NCBI RefSeq assembly: GCF_013394695.1 | Contig: NZ_CP058258.1 | Coordinates: forward strand, 1,701,731 to 1,765,730 | DNA: 64,000 nucleotides | Direction: 5' to 3' | From: Streptococcus sp. oral taxon 061 | GTDB taxonomy: Bacteria; Bacillota; Bacilli; Lactobacillales; Streptococcaceae | Shown here: positions 44,136-55,199 of the stretch, in pieces | Layout: each line of letters begins with the position of its first letter | How positions within the stretch are numbered: the first letter of the stretch is position 1 | Program-made: the position numbers and the translations under genes | The notes under the pieces: model-generated | What the model was told of the DNA's origin: nothing | Databases searched by the model: none | The model's input: only the letters and a program-made list of their open reading frames with translations

Positions 44136-44947
44136 AAAGCCTCCTCAAGTTCCTCCTCTGTGAGATAGAACTCTGGCAAGTCCAGACCACTGGTACGTAG
44201 CGATTCTTTTAATTGGTTGACAAAGGGTTGGTCTAAGCCGATTTGATCTAGATCTGATCTAGAAAATAATTCTCTAGGAGTACTTGTTGACTCAACTTCT
44301 CCTTTTTTCATTACCAAAACACGGTCACTCATAGCAACCTCATCTAAATCATGCGTAATAGAGATAACTGTCATCTGGTGGTCTTGGCGAATCTTCTGAA
44401 CTATCTTAATCAACTCTAGTCGTCCTTCTGGGTCCAACATACTTGTAGCCTCATCCAAGATTAAAATATCTGGTCGCAGAGCTACTACTCCTGCAATTGC
44501 CACTCTCTGTTTCTGACCTCCAGACAAGCGAGCTGGTTCTTTTTTTGTAAATTCCGCCATCCCAACTAATGACAAAGCTTCAGAGACTCGTTTCTTCATC
44601 TCTTCAACTGGAATCCCTTGGTTTTCTAAGCCAAAAGCAACGTCATCTTCAACAGTTGCTCCTACGAACTGATTATCGGGATTTTGAAATACCATACCAA
44701 TCTTACGTCTTTTCTCCCAGACATTTTCTGGTGTTAGGCAATCACCATCTATCCAAATTTCTCCAGATTCAGCCTCGAGTAAGCCATCAATCAAGCGAAC
44801 TGTCGTTGATTTCCCACTCCCGTTGTGACCAACGATTGACAACCATTCTCCACGTTTCACGTGAAACGAAATGTTATGAACATCATAATGTTCTTGATCT
44901 GCCTGGTATCGAAATGACAGATCCTTAATTTCAATAATCGATTCCAT
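44120..44947 (-). CDS. ecfA1: ECF transporter ATPase EcfA1
   Basis: A 275-aa ABC ATPase with Walker [12 protein letters not shown], signature [13 protein letters not shown] and Walker [16 protein letters not shown]. It forms a heterodimer with EcfA2. It starts 2 bp after pgsA. Its coding sequence contains a 16-bp perfect palindrome (44853-44868) that matches the core of parS, which means the codons there have been kept compatible with a segregation site. Confidence 0.95.
   Translation of the reverse strand: MESIIEIKDLSFRYQADQEHYDVHNISFHVKRGEWLSIVGHNGSGKSTTVRLIDGLLEAESGEIWIDGDCLTPENVWEKRRKIGMVFQNPDNQFVGATVEDDVAFGLENQGIPVEEMKKRVSEALSLVGMAEFTKKEPARLSGGQKQRVAIAGVVALRPDILILDEATSMLDPEGRLELIKIVQKIRQDHQMTVISITHDLDEVAMSDRVLVMKKGEVESTSTPRELFSRSDLDQIGLDQPFVNQLKESLRTSGLDLPEFYLTEEELEEALWELF
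44853..44868. other. parS-like site within ecfA1
   Basis: CGTTTCACGTGAAACG is a perfect 16-bp palindrome that carries the whole parS core TTTCACGTGAAA. It differs from TGTTTCACGTGAAACA only in the outermost base at each end. ParB is encoded about 18 kb to the right. Confidence 0.75.
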
Positions 44948-44949
44948 AT

Positions 44950-45489
44950 CTAGCGAAAGGTTCCTTTAAATAAATATGCGCTTCCCTTGAAGTAATCATA
45001 ACCAGAATAAACTGTGAAGAACAAGGCAATATAAAGAGTTATCTGACCGAGTAAATTCCAATGGAATAACAAGAAGATAATCGCGAACATCTGGCTAAAT
45101 GTCTTGATTTTTCCTGGCATTGCTGCAGCTAAAACAGTACCTCCGGTTTCAACTAAAAGCAAGCGCAAACCAGTAACTGCAAGTTCACGACAAATGATAA
45201 CAGCCACCACCCAAGCAGGAGCCATATCGAGGCCAACTAGCATGATAAAGGCTGACATTACCAATAGCTTATCAGCCATTGGATCCGCAAATTTCCCGAA
45301 ATTGCTAACGACTTGCCATTTTCTAGCCAAATAACCATCTAGATAATCCGTGATACTGGCGATAGCAAAAATAATTGCTGCTATTTTATGTAACACAGGA
45401 GATGGGCCAAATGATAGAAGGAGAACAAAAATCGGAATAAATAAAATTCTACCAAGCGTAAGTATGTTAGGAATATTTTCTTTTTTCAT
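44950..45489 (-). CDS. pgsA: CDP-diacylglycerol-glycerol-3-phosphate 3-phosphatidyltransferase
   Basis: A 179-aa membrane enzyme with the CDP-alcohol phosphatidyltransferase motif, seen as TDYLDGYLARKW then GKFADPMADK, giving the metal-binding aspartates. It makes phosphatidylglycerol phosphate, the committed step to phosphatidylglycerol and, indirectly, to lipoteichoic acid and cardiolipin. It lies 11 bp after rodZ and 2 bp before ecfA1, in one long minus-strand operon that starts with the M16 peptidases. Confidence 0.95.
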   Translation of the reverse strand: MKKENIPNILTLGRILFIPIFVLLLSFGPSPVLHKIAAIIFAIASITDYLDGYLARKWQVVSNFGKFADPMADKLLVMSAFIMLVGLDMAPAWVVAVIICRELAVTGLRLLLVETGGTVLAAAMPGKIKTFSQMFAIIFLLFHWNLLGQITLYIALFFTVYSGYDYFKGSAYLFKGTFR

Positions 45490-45500
45490 ATTATCCTTCC

Positions 45501-46328
45501 TTAGTTTGAACTCACTGTTAGTCTAATCCAACCAGTTTGACCGGTTAATTTCGCAGTGTCAATTTCTTGATTATCAATTTTAATTTTAACGCCTTTTACA
45601 ACGCCTAATGTGATTGTTACCGGAGAGCCTTTATAAATTGTTGTTTTAGCTGTTTTGTTATTTGGCTCGAGAGTAGTTCCTCCAGCTAGATCCGTATCTG
45701 ATACACTTATCCAACTTGTTGCATCCGTCACAGATAATTGAAGTTCAGCAGTATCTTTAGAAGTTTTATACTCTACTGATATCACATCTCCCTGACCTGA
45801 AACAGTCACAGTTGATGCTTCACTCGAACTTGATGGACTAGTGGTTTGGTTGCTAGTTGTTATTTCACTAGTTGTTGCATTTGTAGTAGTAGTTACAACA
45901 TTATAGTTAGCTGAAGTTGTTTCTGTTGGTTGTGTTTGAATATAATTCCAAACATAATAGGTTACGAATACTAAAATTGATAAGGAGAATAAGACGAAGT
46001 AAAAAAGTGGAAGCAGGGAACGTTTCTTTCGATTAGAACGTCTACGACCTGATAGTTCTATCTCATCAACATCAACTTCTTCATAGGTAATCATACTACC
46101 TGAATCATAAGCATCTAAAACTATACTTTCATCCAATTCAACTGCCCAAGCATACTTTCTCAAAAAAGAGCGAACATAAAAGGGACTAGGTAATTTATCA
46201 AAATCATCTGACTCTAAAGCTTCTAGCATATCCAGTTGAATATCTGTCTTGCGCTGCAACTCCTCTAAACTCAACCCCTGGTTTACTCTTGCTAAACGTA
46301 AAACTTCACCGATTGTTTTTTTCCTCAT
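45501..46328 (-). CDS. rodZ: RodZ-like membrane protein (HTH_25, DUF4115)
   Basis: A 275-aa protein with an N-terminal helix-turn-helix (about 5-70, TIGEVLRLARVNQGLSLEEL), a basic juxtamembrane RRSNRKKRS, one membrane helix (about 107-128), a Thr/Ser-rich linker and a C-terminal DUF4115 beta domain. RodZ helps peripheral cell-wall synthesis and elongation in ovococci. The ATG at 46328 was preferred to the one at 46337, because AAGGA abuts the latter. It follows the M16 genes after 40 bp and precedes pgsA, an order common in Firmicutes. Confidence 0.9.
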   Translation of the reverse strand: MRKKTIGEVLRLARVNQGLSLEELQRKTDIQLDMLEALESDDFDKLPSPFYVRSFLRKYAWAVELDESIVLDAYDSGSMITYEEVDVDEIELSGRRRSNRKKRSLLPLFYFVLFSLSILVFVTYYVWNYIQTQPTETTSANYNVVTTTTNATTSEITTSNQTTSPSSSSEASTVTVSGQGDVISVEYKTSKDTAELQLSVTDATSWISVSDTDLAGGTTLEPNNKTAKTTIYKGSPVTITLGVVKGVKIKIDNQEIDTAKLTGQTGWIRLTVSSN

Positions 46329-46368
46329 ACTTATCATTCCTTCTTTCTAGTCTCATTTTTTTCAATTA

Positions 46369-47649
46369 TTATAGCGGAAAAATCGTAAACTCAACCATTT
46401 CACTATTATCAATAAAATGATGACCTACCTCAAGAACATCTTCTAAGGTCATTTCCTGTATAATCTTTGGCAAATCAAACAAGGTTGATTCATCAACGTG
46501 CGACTGATATTGAGTCGCAATAAATTCTAAAGAATTCAGATTATGGATAAACTCTCCATAAATTTCACTTTTTATTAAATCAAGATGCTCCTCTGACACA
46601 TCCGGATCAGTTACAAAATTTTTTATTGCCTTTCGAAATTGGTGTGAAATGGCAACAGGTTCTTTTGTATCCATTGTCAGCATCAAAAAATTAAAACGAT
46701 GATTGATTTCAACCTCCATAGATAATGAAGAATCTAGTTTCCCAGTTTCATACAAACTTTGAAATCTTTTTGAGGTCCATCCAAACATCATCGAAAACAA
46801 GGCCTTCAACAAAACACCGTATCGATAGCAGTCTTTACTCTCCATCTCAGCATTTGTTCGAACTCCAATAGCTAATTTAGGAGAAGCAACATCCATACGA
46901 ATACTCTCTACCTTCTTTACAAGGTGTAAAGCTATTTTTTCTCTAGCAGTTTTAGTTATCTGATTTCCAGTATGTCCATTAGAGAAATAACTCTGTATTA
47001 ATCCTAAATCAAAGTTCCCAACGAGAAAAACATGGCTGTTGACAGGTGTGTAAAACTCATCAAAATTATCTCGTAAATCCTCTAAACGAATATCTTCTAT
47101 CGAATGTTCAGTACCAACAATATCCGAAGCTAAAGGACTTTCTGGATAAAGATTTGCAAGAGTTTTAAAGAACAAGCAAGAATCTGGATCATCCTGATAC
47201 ATTTCACGTTCTTGCTGGATGATATCCTTTTCACGCTCAACTGACTCTTTGGTAATATGAAAACTTGTAACGAGTTCTTCAAGCAAATCCAAACACTCTA
47301 TAACATGATCAGATGTTGAAAATAGATAGCTAGTATTTGTAAAGCTTGTAAAGGCATTACTTTCTGCTCCTAGTTCTGTAAAAGCAGCCATGATATCTTC
47401 GGAGTTTTCTCTTTCAAAAAGTTTATGTTCTAAAAAATGAGCAATTCCATTAGGATATTTTTTCTTTTTCCCATCTCTATCTGTAAACTCGGTGTCAACC
47501 GAACCAACTTGAACAGTTACCACACCATAAACTTCGTTAAAATCATTTTTAGGAAGTAAAGAAACTGTCAAGCCGTTTTTTAATGTTGCTTGATAAAGAG
47601 TTTCCTTTACAGCAGGATAGTATTTCTCTTGAAAAGTAACTCTAGTCAT
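46369..47649 (-). CDS. M16 family zinc peptidase (catalytic, YmfH-type)
   Basis: A 426-aa M16B peptidase with the inverted zinc motif HFLEH (in NGIAHFLEHKLFE) and the downstream glutamate region (ESVEREKDIIQQE). It has no signal peptide and is likely cytoplasmic. It pairs with the upstream non-catalytic M16 protein, which it overlaps by 4 bp, as in YmfF/YmfH pairs. The substrate is unknown; M16B pairs in Gram-positives have been tied to peptide maturation or turnover. Confidence 0.92.
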   Translation of the reverse strand: MTRVTFQEKYYPAVKETLYQATLKNGLTVSLLPKNDFNEVYGVVTVQVGSVDTEFTDRDGKKKKYPNGIAHFLEHKLFERENSEDIMAAFTELGAESNAFTSFTNTSYLFSTSDHVIECLDLLEELVTSFHITKESVEREKDIIQQEREMYQDDPDSCLFFKTLANLYPESPLASDIVGTEHSIEDIRLEDLRDNFDEFYTPVNSHVFLVGNFDLGLIQSYFSNGHTGNQITKTAREKIALHLVKKVESIRMDVASPKLAIGVRTNAEMESKDCYRYGVLLKALFSMMFGWTSKRFQSLYETGKLDSSLSMEVEINHRFNFLMLTMDTKEPVAISHQFRKAIKNFVTDPDVSEEHLDLIKSEIYGEFIHNLNSLEFIATQYQSHVDESTLFDLPKIIQEMTLEDVLEVGHHFIDNSEMVEFTIFPL

Positions 47650-48896
47650 TCTGCTCCTTCCATAAAATAGATTGCCTGCAATTTTAGACTAGATGCAGCT
47701 TTACAAATCGCATCCTTGTCAACTTGTTCTAGTTTTTCTATCAAAGTCTCTAGGTCTAAAACTGACTTACCAAAAAAGATAGTTAAGTATTCTCTATCTA
47801 TAATCGAGTCTTGGTTATCTTGACTTAGCAACATATTTCTGCGAATCATTTCCTTAGTCTGATTGATTTCAGCATCTGTAAATCGACCATTTTTGATATC
47901 GAATAATTGATCATTCATCAGTTTCCGTACTCGATTTCGGTCTTGATGGTTAATACCAGCAAAGAGTCGCAAAAAACCACTAAAAAGATCTAAATGACTA
48001 GATACTGTATAAGCCAAGCCTTCCTTTTCCCTTACTTGAGTAAACAGTTTAGAATGTGGGAAAGCCCCAAGTAGACCATTTAAAAGAAGTAAAGCCATTT
48101 TTTGATCATCCTCATAACCAATCGTGCTATGGTAACCCATCTCTAAAATGGACTGACCTAGGTTTCTCCTGATAATTCCTTCTCTAAGAACATTTGAATA
48201 CTCTTGTCGATATTGAATGTTTACAGTTTCTTTACGACCTGTCAACTTATATTTCTTCAGGCTTTCTAGAACTTCAATTTCATTAAAGTCTCCTAAAAAG
48301 AATAAATCAATCCTATCTTCTTTCAGCATTTTTTGAAAACTTGAATAGCAAGATTTAGAAGTCTCTTCGGAAATTCTGGCAATTAAATCTTTAGGAACTA
48401 ACTGCATTGATTCTTCTTGGAAAAACAACTGATCCAATTCTTTATGGGCAAAGAAGAAAGGATCCTCTAATTCTGATTCTAGTCTCGCCAACAATTGTTT
48501 TTTTTCAATTTCAAAGGCATTGTTCTCAAATTCATCTTCATCTGACAATGGATTAAATATGACTTGATACAATAATTCTAAAATCTGAGCAGTTAATACG
48601 TTTTTCTTACTTAAAAATTCATCTCGAACATAAGTCAAACTCACGTCTACTAAGTGACTTTGCCCCCTTCTATAAGCATGAGTTGACAAATCTGCTCCAT
48701 ACAATGCTGCCAGATGTTTTCTAAGAACCTGGGCAGTTGGATAACCTTTATTAGCAGTTTCAAGCATACTGGCACTTAGCATGCGACCAGAGATTAAATC
48801 CAGAGATAATGGAGCTGTGAAACGCATGGTTATTTTATTTGTCTTAAACTTTTTAGAATAGATAAAATGCACTGCAATTCCAGGGAATAACTCCAT
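47646..48896 (-). CDS. M16 family peptidase-like protein lacking the zinc motif (YmfF-type)
   Basis: A 416-aa member of the M16 superfamily. The N-terminal region that should hold HxxEH reads SGRMLSASMLETANKGYP, so it cannot bind zinc and is probably the non-catalytic partner of the next gene. The C-terminal R/Y pair region (EGLAYTVSS) is conserved. It is the first gene of a long minus-strand operon; an extended -10 (TGGTATAAT, hexamer at 48929-48924) and AAAGGAGG precede it. It is divergent from yaaA across 159 bp. Confidence 0.9.
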   Translation of the reverse strand: MELFPGIAVHFIYSKKFKTNKITMRFTAPLSLDLISGRMLSASMLETANKGYPTAQVLRKHLAALYGADLSTHAYRRGQSHLVDVSLTYVRDEFLSKKNVLTAQILELLYQVIFNPLSDEDEFENNAFEIEKKQLLARLESELEDPFFFAHKELDQLFFQEESMQLVPKDLIARISEETSKSCYSSFQKMLKEDRIDLFFLGDFNEIEVLESLKKYKLTGRKETVNIQYRQEYSNVLREGIIRRNLGQSILEMGYHSTIGYEDDQKMALLLLNGLLGAFPHSKLFTQVREKEGLAYTVSSHLDLFSGFLRLFAGINHQDRNRVRKLMNDQLFDIKNGRFTDAEINQTKEMIRRNMLLSQDNQDSIIDREYLTIFFGKSVLDLETLIEKLEQVDKDAICKAASSLKLQAIYFMEGAE

Positions 48897-48923
48897 CTTT
48901 TACCTCCTTTTACATAGAGTTCT

Positions 48924-48932
48924 ATTATACCA
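48924..48932 (-). promoter_or_regulatory. Extended -10 promoter of the M16-rodZ-pgsA-ecf operon
   Basis: The minus strand reads TGGTATAAT, a consensus extended -10, about 28 bp before the start codon of the first M16 gene. Confidence 0.6.
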
Positions 48933-49026
48933 TGAAAACGAAAATTTTTCCTGTTCTCTTTGACGCTTTTGAAATTAAAATCGTTTTCATATCTTAGGTT
49001 TTCCTTCCACTATTTTAAGTAAAATA

Positions 49027-49035
49027 TGGTATAAT
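49027..49035 (+). promoter_or_regulatory. Extended -10 promoter of yaaA-recF
   Basis: TGGTATAAT (hexamer 49030-49035) lies 20 bp before the yaaA ATG, with GAGGTGA as the ribosome-binding site between them. It mirrors the divergent promoter of the M16 operon. Confidence 0.65.
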
Positions 49036-49055
49036 ACCAAAGATTGAGGTGAACT

Positions 49056-49424
49056 ATGGAATACAAATTATTTGAAGAATTTATTACGCTCCAAGCTCTT
49101 TTAAAAGATCTTGGAATCATCCAAAGTGGTGGCGCTATTAAATCATTTTTAGCTGACCATCTTGTATATTTTAATGGGGAATTAGAAAATCGTCGCGGCA
49201 AAAAAATTAGAATCGGAGATTCTATTGAAATCCCTGATTTAAAAACTCAAATTATTCTAGTTAAACCAACATCAGAAGAACTAGAGGAGTTTCGTCTAGA
49301 AAAACTTGAGAAAGAACGTGTAGCTAAGCTTGTCAAGGAAATGAATAAAAAGATACAAAAGAAGCCAGCGAAAAAGAACCAGTCAACAAAAGCAAAACCT
49401 GCACCACGTTTCCCAGGTAGATAA
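49056..49424 (+). CDS. yaaA: S4 domain RNA-binding protein YaaA
   Basis: A 122-aa protein with an S4 RNA-binding domain (about 5-68, [20 protein letters not shown]) and a basic Lys-rich tail. YaaA-type proteins are found just upstream of recF throughout Firmicutes and are linked to late 50S subunit assembly. It ends 2 bp before recF begins, so the two are co-transcribed. Confidence 0.92.
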   Translation: MEYKLFEEFITLQALLKDLGIIQSGGAIKSFLADHLVYFNGELENRRGKKIRIGDSIEIPDLKTQIILVKPTSEELEEFRLEKLEKERVAKLVKEMNKKIQKKPAKKNQSTKAKPAPRFPGR

Positions 49425-49426
49425 AT

Positions 49427-50518
49427 ATGTGGCTGAAAAATCTATCCATTAAACAATTTCGTAACTATCGAGATGTCGAAGTTAATTTTAATCCAAAATT
49501 AAACGTATTTGTTGGCCGAAACGCTCAAGGAAAAACCAATCTTCTTGAAAGTATTTACTTTTTAGCCTTAACGAGAAGTCATCGAACAAAGACTGATAAA
49601 AATTTAATTCAATTTGAACAAGAACAACTGCAAGTTTCTGGAATCTTGAAAAAGAAAACAACAAGCATTCCACTTGAAATTGACCTAACTCAAAAAGGGC
49701 GAATTACTAAAGTGAATCACTTAAAGCAAGCTCGCCTATCAGATTATATTGGTCATATGAATGTTGTCTTATTTGCTCCAGAAGATTTACAACTTGTCAA
49801 AGGTGCTCCGGCCATTCGTCGTAAGTTTATTGACATAGAATTAGGGCAAATTAAACCAATTTACTTGTCAGACCTGTCAAGTTATAACCACGTCCTTAAA
49901 CAGAGAAATACCTATCTCAAATCTACACAAAACATAGACGAGACTTTCCTATCTGTTCTTGATGACCAACTAATAGAGTATGGATGTCGTGTAATGATTC
50001 ATCGAGCTGACTTTATCCAGAAAATGGAACTCTTTGGCAAGAAAAAACATTTTGACATCTCAGATCAGTTAGAAGAATTGTCAATCATTTATCAACCTTC
50101 TGTAAACTTTATTGACAAGGAACATTTGGCTGAATCTTTCCATATAGCACTTCAAAAAAGTAGATCCAGAGATTTATTTAAAAAGAATACTGGAGTTGGT
50201 CCTCATCGAGATGATATGATTTTCATGATTAATGGAATGGAAGCAAGTTTCGGAAGTCAAGGGCAACATCGTAGCTTGGTACTTTCTATAAAACTTGCTG
50301 AGATCGAATTGATGGAGAGCATTACCAAAGAATCTCCCGTTCTTTTGCTTGACGATGTCATGAGTGAACTTGACAATACTCGTCAACTTAAATTATTGGA
50401 AACTATTTCTCATAACATCCAAACTTTTATTACAACTACTAGTTTAGACCATCTTCAAAACTTGCCTGATAACTTGAGCGTCTTTACAGTAGATAATGGT
50501 CAATTGACTGTAAATTAA
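49427..50518 (+). CDS. recF: DNA replication and repair protein RecF
   Basis: A 363-aa SMC-like ATPase. Walker A is [13 protein letters not shown] near residue 30, the signature-like [17 protein letters not shown] is near 285, and Walker B is [12 protein letters not shown]. It loads RecA at gaps with RecO and RecR. In many Firmicutes recF lies in the dnaA-dnaN-recF-gyr cluster; here, as in other streptococci, it is separated from dnaA by about 13 kb. It converges on guaB through a shared terminator. Confidence 0.96.
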   Translation: MWLKNLSIKQFRNYRDVEVNFNPKLNVFVGRNAQGKTNLLESIYFLALTRSHRTKTDKNLIQFEQEQLQVSGILKKKTTSIPLEIDLTQKGRITKVNHLKQARLSDYIGHMNVVLFAPEDLQLVKGAPAIRRKFIDIELGQIKPIYLSDLSSYNHVLKQRNTYLKSTQNIDETFLSVLDDQLIEYGCRVMIHRADFIQKMELFGKKKHFDISDQLEELSIIYQPSVNFIDKEHLAESFHIALQKSRSRDLFKKNTGVGPHRDDMIFMINGMEASFGSQGQHRSLVLSIKLAEIELMESITKESPVLLLDDVMSELDNTRQLKLLETISHNIQTFITTTSLDHLQNLPDNLSVFTVDNGQLTVN

Positions 50519-50541
50519 AGTTTACATCTATGTAAAATAAA

Positions 50542-50570
50542 AAATCTCCTGTTTAACAGGAGATTTTTTT
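50542..50570. terminator. Bidirectional terminator between recF and guaB
   Basis: AAATCTCCTG / CAGGAGATTT is a 10-bp stem with a TTTAA loop, flanked by A- and T-runs, and ends both converging genes. Confidence 0.88.
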
Positions 50571-50571
50571 A

Positions 50572-52080
<1,509 letters not shown>

Positions 52081-52104
52081 CTAAACGCTTTTTGTATTGT
52101 ATCT

Positions 52105-52132
52105 ATCATACCATTCTATGAAAATTTGTCAA
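52105..52132 (-). promoter_or_regulatory. guaB promoter
   Basis: On the minus strand consensus TTGACA (52132-52127), a 16-bp spacer and TATGAT (52110-52105). Confidence 0.75.
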
Positions 52133-52155
52133 TTAAATTTATAAGAGAATAAATA

Positions 52156-52194
52156 AAAAACTATCCCTCTTATTTTAAAGAAGAAATAGTTTTA
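52156..52194 (-). terminator. Terminator of trpS
   Basis: AAAACTAT / ATAGTTTT with an inner CTCTT/AGAAG pairing forms an imperfect hairpin. TTTTTTATTT follows on the minus strand. Confidence 0.65.
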
Positions 52195-52212
52195 TAGTTC
52201 ATATTTTATCCA

Positions 52213-53238
52213 TTAATGAAAGTAATTTAACCCCATTGCTGATTTAACTTCCGATAAGGTTTGACCAGCAACTTCTCGAGCTTTTTCACTACCTTTTTGA
52301 AGCATATTATAAACCTCACCCATATCTTTAGCATATTCTAGGCGACGTTCACGGATTGGACCAAGTTCACGTTCTAGGATTTCAAGTAGGTAGCGTTTGG
52401 TCTTAACATCACCAAGACCTCCACGTTGATAATGTTCCTTCATTTCAGCAATTTCTTGAGCATCCTCTGGTCGACCGAATACATCCAAGTAATGGAAAAC
52501 CATATTTCCTTCAATCTTACCTGGATCCTCAACACGAATATGGTCTGGATCTGTATACATACTCATTACTTTTTTACGCAAAGTATCCGCATCATCAGCT
52601 AGGTAAATACCATTATTGAGTGATTTCGACATTTTCGCATTGCCATCAAGTCCTGGTAAACGTCCTGCTCCTTCATGCTCAGGATAAATTCCTTCTGGTT
52701 CTACTAAAACATCACAGTTATAGGCATGGTTGAAAGAACGCACAATTTCACGTGTTTGTTCAATCATCGGCTTTTGATCATTCCCTACTGGAACTAAGTT
52801 CGCCTTAAATGCTGTAATATCTGCTGCTTGCGAGATTGGATAAACTAAAAATCCAGTTGGAATACTTTCTCCAAAGCCTTTTTGAGCAATTTCAGTCTTT
52901 ACGGTTGGATTTCGTTCCAAACGAGCTAATGAAACTAGGTTCATATAGTACATAGACAGCTCTGCCAATTCTGGAATCTGACTTTGAATGAAAATCGTTG
53001 CTTTATTAGGATCTAATCCCACTGCAAGATAGTCCAAGGCAACATTCCCAATAGACTCTACAATAGTTTGTGGATCTTTTGCATGGTCTGTTAGTGCTTG
53101 CTGGTCAGCTAAAAAAACAAACATGTCATATTTATTTTCTTCTTGTAGTAAGACACGATTTTTCAAGCTACCAACGTAGTGCCCAATATGTAATTTCCCC
53201 GTTGGACGATCTCCTGTTAAAATAATGGGTTTACTCAT
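52213..53238 (-). CDS. trpS: Tryptophanyl-tRNA synthetase
   Basis: A 341-aa class I synthetase with the HIGH-type motif [12 protein letters not shown] at about residue 14-24 and [11 protein letters not shown] at about 205. It charges tRNA-Trp. The upstream 205 bp contain no T-box (no long leader, no TGGNACCGCG element), so it is not controlled like many Firmicutes synthetases. It is divergent from the ABC-F gene. Confidence 0.96.
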   Translation of the reverse strand: MSKPIILTGDRPTGKLHIGHYVGSLKNRVLLQEENKYDMFVFLADQQALTDHAKDPQTIVESIGNVALDYLAVGLDPNKATIFIQSQIPELAELSMYYMNLVSLARLERNPTVKTEIAQKGFGESIPTGFLVYPISQAADITAFKANLVPVGNDQKPMIEQTREIVRSFNHAYNCDVLVEPEGIYPEHEGAGRLPGLDGNAKMSKSLNNGIYLADDADTLRKKVMSMYTDPDHIRVEDPGKIEGNMVFHYLDVFGRPEDAQEIAEMKEHYQRGGLGDVKTKRYLLEILERELGPIRERRLEYAKDMGEVYNMLQKGSEKAREVAGQTLSEVKSAMGLNYFH

Positions 53239-53443
53239 AATATTCTCCTTTGATATGGTCCTTTCAATTATAGCATTTTTTTGATAAAAAGACAGATAAT
53301 TTTTTCAATCAAACAATAGTTTTCTAGCCATATATCCGTAAAGAAACTGTCAACTTACTTTACAAAAAATTGACAAATAAAAATTTGAATATTTACTAAT
53401 TTTCTAGTAGAATTAGAGTATTACATATAATAGGAGAAAAACA

Positions 53444-55066
53444 TTGCTAACAGTATCTGATGTTTCACTACGTTTTAGTGATCGCAAACTTTTTGATGAT
53501 GTCAACATTAAATTTACAGAAGGAAACACCTATGGTTTGATTGGTGCTAATGGTGCCGGAAAATCAACCTTTTTGAAAATTTTAGCTGGTGATATTGAAC
53601 CAACAACTGGTCATGTCTCTCTAGGACCAGACGAACGTCTTTCAGTTCTTCGTCAAAATCATTTTGACTATGAGGACGAACGTGTTATTGATGTTGTCAT
53701 CATGGGAAATGAAAAACTTTACAACATCATGAAAGAAAAAGACGCCATTTATATGAAGGAAGATTTTTCAGACGAAGATGGTGTTCGTGCTGCTGAACTT
53801 GAAGGAGAATTTGCTGAACTAGGTGGTTGGGAAGCTGAGAGTGAAGCTTCACAACTTTTACAAAATTTGAATATCCCAGAGGATCTTCATTACCAAAATA
53901 TGAGCGAACTTGCAAACGGGGACAAAGTGAAAGTCCTCCTAGCAAAAGCTCTCTTTGGTAAACCAGACGTCCTTCTTTTGGACGAGCCGACCAACGGTCT
54001 TGATATTCAATCTATTACTTGGTTAGAAGATTTCTTAATTGACTTTGATAACACAGTTATTGTCGTATCCCACGACCGTCACTTCTTGAACAAAGTATGT
54101 ACACACATGGCTGACCTTGACTTTGGAAAAATCAAACTCTATGTCGGAAACTACGACTTCTGGAAGGAGTCTTCTGAGCTTGCTGCTAAATTGCTAGCAG
54201 ACCGTAATGCTAAAGCAGAAGAAAAAATCAAACAACTTCAAGAATTCGTTGCTCGTTTCTCTGCCAATGCTTCTAAATCAAGACAAGCAACTTCACGTAA
54301 AAAAATGCTTGATAAGATTGAGCTAGAGGAAATTGTCCCTTCTAGTCGTAAATACCCATTCATCAGCTTTAAAGCTGAACGTGAAATTGGGAACGACCTC
54401 TTGACAGTAGAAAATCTATCTGTAAAGATTGACGGTGAAACTATTCTTGACAACATCAGCTTCATCTTGCGTCCAGGTGACAAGACAGCTCTTATCGGAC
54501 AAAACGACATCCAAACAACTGCCTTGATTCGTGCCATTATGGGTGAAATTGACTATGAAGGAACTGTCAAGTGGGGAGTTACAACTAGTCGCTCTTATTT
54601 GCCAAAAGACAATTCAGCTGATTTTGCTGGCAGTGAATCTATCCTTGACTGGCTCCGTCAATTCGCAAGTAAAGAAGAAGATGACAATACCTTCCTTCGT
54701 GGATTCCTCGGACGCATGCTCTTTTCTGGAGACGAGGTTAACAAGCCTGTAAACGTCTTGTCAGGGGGAGAAAAGGTGCGCGTGATGCTTTCAAAACTCA
54801 TGCTTTTGAAATCAAACGTTCTTGTACTTGACGATCCTACAAATCACTTGGATTTGGAATCTATTTCAAGCTTGAACGATGGATTGAAAAACTTCAAAGA
54901 ATCTATCATCTTTGCCAGTCACGACCATGAGTTTATTCAAACTTTGGCTAACCATATCATTGTCTTATCTAAAAACGGTGTCATCGATCGTATTGATGAA
55001 ACCTATGATGAATTCTTAGAAAATGCTGAAGTGCAAGCAAAAGTAAAAGAACTTTGGAAAGATTAA
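53444..55066 (+). CDS. ABC-F family ATPase, YbiT-like
   Basis: A 540-aa duplicated ABC protein without membrane domains. The first nucleotide-binding domain has Walker A GANGAGKST and LLLDEPTNGLD. The second keeps LSGGEKVRV and LDDPTNHLD, but its Walker A region reads IGQNDIQTTAL, without the lysine and the GKS/T triplet. The linker LQEFVARFSANASKSRQATS is typical of YbiT. ABC-F proteins act on ribosomes. The start is a TTG preceded by AGGAG, with an upstream TTGACA at about 53370. From memory the odd second site is shared by streptococcal orthologues. Confidence 0.9.
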   Translation: MLTVSDVSLRFSDRKLFDDVNIKFTEGNTYGLIGANGAGKSTFLKILAGDIEPTTGHVSLGPDERLSVLRQNHFDYEDERVIDVVIMGNEKLYNIMKEKDAIYMKEDFSDEDGVRAAELEGEFAELGGWEAESEASQLLQNLNIPEDLHYQNMSELANGDKVKVLLAKALFGKPDVLLLDEPTNGLDIQSITWLEDFLIDFDNTVIVVSHDRHFLNKVCTHMADLDFGKIKLYVGNYDFWKESSELAAKLLADRNAKAEEKIKQLQEFVARFSANASKSRQATSRKKMLDKIELEEIVPSSRKYPFISFKAEREIGNDLLTVENLSVKIDGETILDNISFILRPGDKTALIGQNDIQTTALIRAIMGEIDYEGTVKWGVTTSRSYLPKDNSADFAGSESILDWLRQFASKEEDDNTFLRGFLGRMLFSGDEVNKPVNVLSGGEKVRVMLSKLMLLKSNVLVLDDPTNHLDLESISSLNDGLKNFKESIIFASHDHEFIQTLANHIIVLSKNGVIDRIDETYDEFLENAEVQAKVKELWKD

Positions 55067-55080
55067 GTATAACTTTAAAA

Positions 55081-55115
55081 AACTCAGTTGGATTAACCAA
55101 CTGAGTTTTTTTTTA
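55081..55115 (+). terminator. Terminator of the ABC-F gene
   Basis: AACTCAGTTGG / CCAACTGAGTT is a perfect 11-bp stem with an ATTAA loop, followed by at least seven T. Confidence 0.9.
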
Positions 55116-55180
55116 AAATTAGTTACTTGTAATTTGTTCATTTACAGTTCTGTCAAATTGTTTTCTTTTAAAATATTCAT

Positions 55181-55196
55181 TGTTTCACGTGAAACT
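55181..55196. other. parS site next to the YhgE gene
   Basis: TGTTTCACGTGAAACT matches the parS consensus TGTTTCACGTGAAACA in 15 of 16 positions with a perfect core. It lies between the ABC-F terminator and the 3' end of the YhgE gene, about 3.6 kb from comE. From memory, pneumococcal ParB loads at a parS near comCDE and affects competence. Confidence 0.88.
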
Positions 55197-55199
55197 TTT

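Noticed and set aside
52748..52760. TTTCACGTGTTTG in trpS as a further parS
   Set aside because: The right half does not match GAAAC, so it is only a half-site.
53239..53443. T-box riboswitch upstream of trpS
   Set aside because: The gap is short and shared with a divergent gene, and contains no T-box sequence or antiterminator pairing.
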